Positions 59,750 through 64,000 of a stretch of 64,000 nucleotides of DNA are shown one piece after another. The notes beneath the pieces are model-generated. The model saw only the letters and a program-made list of their open reading frames with translations, was not told where the DNA came from and did no database searches. Source of the stretch: Kineococcus mangrovi (lineage in GTDB: Bacteria; Actinomycetota; Actinomycetes; Actinomycetales; Kineococcaceae); assembly GCF_041320705.1 (NCBI RefSeq), contig NZ_JBGGTQ010000002.1, forward strand, positions 372,001 to 436,000. The letters are read 5' to 3'. Position 1 is the first letter of the stretch. Each line of letters starts with the position of its first letter. A program made the translations under genes and the position numbers.

Positions 59750-60632
59750 GCCCGCGCGCCGATCCGGCCGCCGGGCCCCACGTCGCGAGCACGATCGTCT
59801 CGACGATGCTCACCAGCGTGTAGAGCAGGATCGACGTGAACGTGACGACGACCACGATCGACCAGACGAGGTTGTACTGCACCTGGCTGTTGGCGCGGAA
59901 GATCTCCGCACCCATCCCGGTGCCGGAGAACAGCCACTCGTAGAGCATCGCCCCGATGACGGCCCCGGGGACGGAGATGCGCAGGGCCGCGAAGAGGTTC
60001 GGCAGCGCGCTGGGGATCGCCACCTTGCGCAGCGCCGTCCACCGGGTGCCGCCGTTGACCCGGACGACGTCGATCGCCTGCGGGGAGGCCGAGCGCAACC
60101 CGGTGGCGGCGTTGACGAGCACGGGGAAGAACACGACGATCCCCCCGATCGCGGCCTGACCGCCCAGGCCCCGGCCGAAGAGGATCCCGATGAGCGGGGC
60201 CATCGCGACGAGCGGCACGGAACGCAGCAGCATCGCCAGCGGCATGAACACGAACTCCAGCGGCCGGACGACCGTGAAGACCGCGGCCACCGCGACGGCG
60301 GCGACGACCCCCGTGACGAAACCCGTCACGGAGTCGGTGAGGGTGATGAGCAGGGCGTCGAGGATCGCGGCCCGGTTCTCGGCGGCCTTCGGGACGCTCA
60401 CGAGGTACTCGTAGACGTCCAGGGGTCGTTTGCCGACGAACGCGTCGACGTCGAACAGCCGCAGCAGGGCGTACCAGGCCAGGACGAGCACGACGGTCGA
60501 GACGAGCAGGGTCAGGACCGAGGCGCCGACGCGCCGTCCGACTGCGGCCGCCAGCGACGCCCGGCTGCGGTTCTCGTGCACCTCGGGGGCAGGGCGGGTG
60601 GAGGTCGAGGCGGTCGAGGTGGTGGTGGCCAT
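59742..60632 (-). CDS. ABC transporter permease (SsuC/TauC/nitrate type)
   Basis: 296 residues from ATG 60632, which shares a base with the preceding TGA. After a polar N-terminus come about six transmembrane helices, with the BPD_transp_1 EAA loop seen as VVRVNGGTRWTALRKVAIPSALPNLFAALR. It resembles permeases of the nitrate/sulfonate/pyrimidine-precursor importers. It forms the membrane channel with the neighbouring permease; two unlike permeases suggest a heterodimer. Confidence 0.9.
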   Translation of the reverse strand: MATTTSTASTSTRPAPEVHENRSRASLAAAVGRRVGASVLTLLVSTVVLVLAWYALLRLFDVDAFVGKRPLDVYEYLVSVPKAAENRAAILDALLITLTDSVTGFVTGVVAAVAVAAVFTVVRPLEFVFMPLAMLLRSVPLVAMAPLIGILFGRGLGGQAAIGGIVVFFPVLVNAATGLRSASPQAIDVVRVNGGTRWTALRKVAIPSALPNLFAALRISVPGAVIGAMLYEWLFSGTGMGAEIFRANSQVQYNLVWSIVVVVTFTSILLYTLVSIVETIVLATWGPAAGSARGRG

Positions 60633-61486
60633 CAGAGGTCTCCTCCCCGCGCACCGGTCGCCGACCACGGGGTCAGGACCCGCGCGACGAGGCCGATGAG
60701 CAGGTACCCGGCGCCGGCGACGGCGCCGCTGAGCAGGGCCAGGCCCCAGATCTGGGCGTACTGCAGGTTCGTCTGGGCGGCGACGATCATGATGCCGAGG
60801 CCGGAGTCGACGCCCCCGAAGTACTCCCCCAGCACGGCGCCGAGGAAGGACGCCGGAGCGGCGAGCTTGAGGGCCGCGAAGACGTTCGGCAGGGCGGCGG
60901 TGAGACGCACCTTGACCAGCGCCGTCCACTTCGTGCCGCCGTAGGCGCGCACGACGTCCAGAGCCGACGGGTCCGCGGCCCGCAGACCGAGCAGGCACCC
61001 GACGACGGAGGTGAACACGACGCTCATGGCCGCGAGGAACACTGACGTGATGCGCGAACCGGGCGGGGACACGATGAGGACGATGGGCCCGATCGCCGTG
61101 AGCGGGATGCAGTAGGAGATGACGGCGACCTGGTTCGCGGCCCCCTCCAGCGGCGGGACGAGCAGGACGACGACGGCGATGCCGATCGCCACGAGGTTGC
61201 CCCACACCCAGCCCTGCGCGGCCGAGGCGGTGGTGATCGAGATGTTGTCCCAGTAGGTGGCGAACCCGTTCTCGTGCAGCTGCTGCACCACCGCCCACGG
61301 AGTGGGGACGATGCCGCCGCTGGAGAAGAAGAGGCCGACGACGCTCCACACCGCCAGGACGACCACCGCCCCGATGACGCCCCCGGCCCACGGGGGCAGG
61401 TCGCCCAGGGACCGCGCGCGGGCACGGGCGGGTGCGGCGGCGCCGGCCTGCCCGGCGGTCCGTTCGGGAGCGGACGTGCCGGCCAT
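60632..61486 (-). CDS. ABC transporter permease (second subunit)
   Basis: 284 residues. A 30-residue alanine/arginine-rich cytoplasmic N-terminus precedes about six helices. The EAA loop is VVRAYGGTKWTALVKVRLTAALPNVFAALKLA, close to that of the next gene, so the two permeases are paralogues. Its start overlaps the ATPase stop by one base. Confidence 0.9.
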   Translation of the reverse strand: MAGTSAPERTAGQAGAAAPARARARSLGDLPPWAGGVIGAVVVLAVWSVVGLFFSSGGIVPTPWAVVQQLHENGFATYWDNISITTASAAQGWVWGNLVAIGIAVVVLLVPPLEGAANQVAVISYCIPLTAIGPIVLIVSPPGSRITSVFLAAMSVVFTSVVGCLLGLRAADPSALDVVRAYGGTKWTALVKVRLTAALPNVFAALKLAAPASFLGAVLGEYFGGVDSGLGIMIVAAQTNLQYAQIWGLALLSGAVAGAGYLLIGLVARVLTPWSATGARGGDL

Positions 61487-62391
61487 CAGTCCTCCTCCCC
61501 GGGACCCTGCGCCCCCACCCGCCCGCCGCCGAAGAGGATCTCCGAGAGCCGGTCGTGGTAGGCGTGGAACTCCGGCGTGCGCATCATCTCCGGCGTCCGG
61601 GGCCGGGGCAGGTCGATCTCGACGACCTCGACGACCCGGCCCGGACGCGGGCTCATGACGGCGACGACGTCGGACAGGAAGATCGCCTCACCGATGCCGT
61701 GGGTCACCATGAGCGTCGTGGCGGGCTTCTCCGTCCAGATGCGCAGCAGTTCGACGTTCAGCCGCTGGCGGGTCATGTCGTCCAGGGCCCCGAACGGTTC
61801 GTCGAGCAGCATGACGCTCGGCTGGACGACCAGGCACCGCGCGATGGACACGCGCTGGCGCATCCCGCCGGACAGCTGCGCCGGTTTGGCCTTCTCGAAA
61901 CCCCTCAGACCCACGAGGCCGATGAGGTCGTCGACCAGGCCCGGTTCCGGTCGCACCCCGGCGACCTCCAGGGGTAGCCGGATGTTCTGCGCGACCGTCC
62001 GCCACGGCAGCAGCGCGGAGTCCTGGAAGGCGACCCCCAGCTCGTGCCCGCGCTGCAGCTCACGGGTGGTCTGGCCGTTGACGAGGGCCTGACCACCCGT
62101 GGGCGCCTCCAGCCCGGCGAGGATCCGCAGGATCGTCGACTTGCCGCACCCGGACGGGCCCAGCAGGGACAGGAACGCGTCCTTGCGGGTGCCCAGGTCC
62201 GTCTTCTCCAGGGCGAGCACGCTCTTGCGGCCCAGGTCGAACCGCTTGGTCAACCCCTGCAGGTTGAAGCCGGTGGCCGCCTCCGGGTGGCGCCCGGGAT
62301 CGGTGGTCGCGGCCAGCGGGCCGGCGACCCGGGACGTGGACACCGACGGCAGCGGCGGGGCGGCCAGGTCGGTCGGGGGTTCCTGGGACAC
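61486..62391 (-). CDS. ABC transporter ATP-binding protein
   Basis: 301 residues. A 40-residue extension precedes the ATPase core, with Walker [18 protein letters not shown], the Q-loop [12 protein letters not shown], signature [15 protein letters not shown], Walker [13 protein letters not shown] and H-loop VTHGIGEA. This is the SsuB/TauB/NrtD-like group. It energises the importer whose permeases and binding protein flank it. Confidence 0.94.
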   Translation of the reverse strand: MSQEPPTDLAAPPLPSVSTSRVAGPLAATTDPGRHPEAATGFNLQGLTKRFDLGRKSVLALEKTDLGTRKDAFLSLLGPSGCGKSTILRILAGLEAPTGGQALVNGQTTRELQRGHELGVAFQDSALLPWRTVAQNIRLPLEVAGVRPEPGLVDDLIGLVGLRGFEKAKPAQLSGGMRQRVSIARCLVVQPSVMLLDEPFGALDDMTRQRLNVELLRIWTEKPATTLMVTHGIGEAIFLSDVVAVMSPRPGRVVEVVEIDLPRPRTPEMMRTPEFHAYHDRLSEILFGGGRVGAQGPGEED

Positions 62392-62426
62392 GGGTCAGCC
62401 TTCCGGGATCGGGACGAGGTGGAGGT

Positions 62427-63560
62427 TCAGCCGGTGATCAGGTCCGGGTTCTCCTCGTAGACCTCCTGCAGGAGCGACAGGTCGAACAGGTCGTCGGCCT
62501 CGATGGTGGTCCCCATCTGCGAGAGGGCCTCGACGTTCTGCTCGACCAGCTCGTCGGTCATGGTGAACAGGCCGTTGGCCCTCGTGTCGTCGGAGACGAT
62601 GAGCGTGTTCTGCGCCTCCGCCTCCTTGGTCTGCTCCTCCAGGTCGAGGTTCTGGTCCTTGCCGTAGGTGTTCACGGCGAGCTCGGCCGATTCCTGCGGG
62701 CTGGCGACGGCGTCGGTCCAGCCGCGGATCTCGGCCACCAGGAAGGCCTTGAGGTAGTCGCGCTGGTCGTCGATGGTCGACTGCAGGACGGTGAAGGTCT
62801 CGGCCACGACGGGCAGGCCGTTGTCGGCGAACCCGAGGGTGACGGGGACGATGGGCTGCCCGTCGATCTGCCGGGCGGCCAGCAGGATCGGCTCGTTGGT
62901 GAGGTAGGCCATGAAGGCGTCGACCTCGCGCGAGACGACGACGGACGGGTCGTACTGCACGGGGACGATCTCGAAGGAGGACTTGTCGATCCCGTTGGCC
63001 TGGCAGAACCCGTCGAAGATCGTCTCGTTCCCGCCGGTCTGGATCCCGATCTTCTTGCCGGCCAGGTCGGCGGTGGTGCGGACGGGCTTGCCCTGCTCCA
63101 TCGAGACGAGGCAGAACGGGTTCTTCTGGAAAGTCGTCCCGATGATCTTCAGCGGTGCCTGCTCGTTGACGATCGCGGGGCCGGTCAGGGTCGGGGACGA
63201 CAGCCCGACGTGGGCCTTGCGCGAGAGGACCATGGCCTCGGCGGCCGTCCCGGCGCTGCCGCCGGCGAGGAGGTTGACGTTCGAGAACCCGGCGTCGGTG
63301 TAGTAGCCCTTGCTGTCGGCGAAGTACTCGCCCGCGAACTCGATGTTCTTGATCCACGACAGCTGGATCGTCAGCTCGCCGAGGCCGTCGGAACCACCGG
63401 AGGCCGAACCGGTCGAGGACCCGGTGTCGCCGTCACCGCAGGCCGCGAGCGAACCGAGGCCGGCCGCGCCCAGGAGGCCGAGACCGGTGCCCCGCAGGAA
63501 CGCGCGGCGCTGCAGGGCGGCGGCCAGACCGGCGGGACGCGGGCGAGGAGGGAGGTTCAT
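62427..63560 (-). CDS. ABC transporter substrate-binding lipoprotein (NMT1/THI5-like)
   Basis: 377 residues from ATG 63560, with GGAG 7 bases upstream. The leader has a Tat motif (RRAFLRG) and a lipobox, LGSLAACG, so the mature protein is a membrane-anchored lipoprotein. The NMT1/THI5-like fold is indicated by LTIQLSWIKNIEFAGEYFADSKGYY, NLLAGGSAGTAAEAMV and VDAFMAYLTNEPILLA. Homologues bind hydroxymethylpyrimidine, sulfonates or other small organics. Linked to xdhC and purine genes, it may take up a purine, allantoin or pyrimidine; substrate is unproven. Confidence 0.88.
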   Translation of the reverse strand: MNLPPRPRPAGLAAALQRRAFLRGTGLGLLGAAGLGSLAACGDGDTGSSTGSASGGSDGLGELTIQLSWIKNIEFAGEYFADSKGYYTDAGFSNVNLLAGGSAGTAAEAMVLSRKAHVGLSSPTLTGPAIVNEQAPLKIIGTTFQKNPFCLVSMEQGKPVRTTADLAGKKIGIQTGGNETIFDGFCQANGIDKSSFEIVPVQYDPSVVVSREVDAFMAYLTNEPILLAARQIDGQPIVPVTLGFADNGLPVVAETFTVLQSTIDDQRDYLKAFLVAEIRGWTDAVASPQESAELAVNTYGKDQNLDLEEQTKEAEAQNTLIVSDDTRANGLFTMTDELVEQNVEALSQMGTTIEADDLFDLSLLQEVYEENPDLITG

Positions 63561-63783
63561 GCGCGGCTCCGGGGAGTGAGAGCCCGACGTCACGTGCTGC
63601 GGACGGACGGGCGACGGGTGCGGGGGCCGCCGTCGGAGGCGGCCTGCCCAGGTACTGAAGCACCCGTGCGCGGCGCTCTCGTCACATCCGTGTGAACCCC
63701 GTGTTACGAGACCGGCCGCGTGTGACGTTCGTGTGACGTGGCCGGCGGGAGGTCACGGAACCGCGCGCGGCCGTGGTCTCATG

Positions 63784-63799
63784 TGAACCACTCGGTTCA
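63784..63799. promoter_or_regulatory. Inverted repeat before the final gene
   Basis: TGAACC-ACTC-GGTTCA is a perfect inverted repeat with 6-base arms, 18 bases before the GTG at 63817. It sits within an AT-richer stretch and is a likely operator. The surrounding 63561-63816 region also holds CGTGTGA three times (63689, 63719, 63730). Confidence 0.6.
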
Positions 63800-63816
63800 A
63801 CGGAGGGAGTTCCACC

Positions 63817-64000
63817 GTGCGCACGATGCACCTGGGGGTCTTCGAGGTGGCCGCGCCGCAGGTCGGCGGGACCCTCTCGTGGTCGCACCCCTACAGCGGT
63901 TCCGAACGGCACCGTGAGCAGCAGCACTGGATCGACGTGGCCCGGCTGCTGGAGGCGGCGGGCTTCGACTTCCTGTTCTTCGCCGACGGTTACGGCTACC
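63817..64000 (+). CDS. LLM-class flavin-dependent monooxygenase, N-terminal part
   Basis: The first 61 codons only; the gene runs past the right edge. GTG 63817 has GGAGGGAG 7 bases upstream; ATG 63826 is an alternative. The protein begins MHLGVFEVAAPQVGGTLSW and continues HWIDVARLLEAAGFDFLFFADG, the pattern of the NtaA/SnaA/DszA branch of luciferase-like monooxygenases, which use reduced FMN from a partner. Divergent from the ABC importer, it may act on the imported compound. Confidence 0.8.
   Translation, partial: MRTMHLGVFEVAAPQVGGTLSWSHPYSGSERHREQQHWIDVARLLEAAGFDFLFFADGYGY

Noticed and set aside
63682-63927. Minus-strand ORF at the window end
   Set aside because: Antisense to the flavin monooxygenase start and the regulatory repeats; no family similarity.
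1-64000. CRISPR arrays, insertion sequences, phage or integration sites
   Set aside because: No regularly spaced repeats, transposase or integrase motifs, or terminal inverted repeats were seen. The three tRNAs show no duplicated 3' ends suggesting an integrated element.

Overview
The window is about 75% GC, with almost every real codon ending in G or C, many GTG starts, short intergenic gaps and frequent 4-bp GTGA/ATGA start-stop overlaps. These features, plus the DUF3073-purM-purF arrangement, furA-katG, sterol-carrier and PucR-type genes, point to a free-living, catabolically versatile actinobacterium. Kineococcus or a relative is my best guess, but this is inference from gene content and not a species call. 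No phage, insertion sequence, plasmid or CRISPR signature was seen; the window looks like ordinary chromosome rich in catabolic gene sets.

Layout. 1-1985: end of an acyl-CoA oxidase-like gene and a lipoate-protein-ligase-family gene. 1988-11078 (minus): LysR regulator, MFS transporter and a seven-gene ring-cleavage pathway (extradiol dioxygenase, alpha/beta hydrolase, cyclase-family hydrolase, FAD monooxygenase, FAH-family hydrolase, two-subunit CoA-transferase). 11168-13840: small protein, TrkH potassium transporter, a coding-like minus-strand fragment without a start codon, and an SDR. 14231-14640: tRNA-Glu, tRNA-Asp, tRNA-Phe and a strong hairpin. 14675-23950: small membrane protein, xylulokinase, DUF3073, purM, purF, two small proteins, an MFS/LysR divergent pair, and gcvT behind a tandem glycine riboswitch. 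24008-30625: myo-inositol catabolism (iolC, aldolase, iolB, iolD, TIM-barrel isomerase) with a divergent GntR regulator. 30658-37788: paired membrane proteins, cutC, an epimerase/TetR divergent pair with two palindromic operators, then purS-purQ-purL. 37874-40321: diguanylate cyclase and exported esterase.

40311-63560 is mainly a purine-degradation region: an RpiR regulator, M20 amidohydrolase, ureidoglycine-type aminotransferase and divergent formamidase-family amidase; furA-katG; a class III aminotransferase with divergent PucR; then OHCU decarboxylase, HIU hydrolase, uricase, guanine deaminase, a xanthine dehydrogenase FAD subunit, a fused [2Fe-2S]/molybdopterin subunit and allantoinase in one tightly overlapping operon. 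MobA-like and XdhC-like cofactor genes and an ABC importer follow upstream. Together these can take guanine and xanthine through urate, HIU, OHCU, allantoin and allantoate to ureidoglycine and beyond, and suggest uptake of a nitrogenous substrate. The window ends in the start of a flavin-dependent monooxygenase of the luciferase-like family.

The least understood sets are the ring-cleavage operon (substrate unknown) and the amidase/aminotransferase/M20/RpiR group, which may encode an unusual end to ureide breakdown. Several operator-like palindromes were found by eye and are listed separately.
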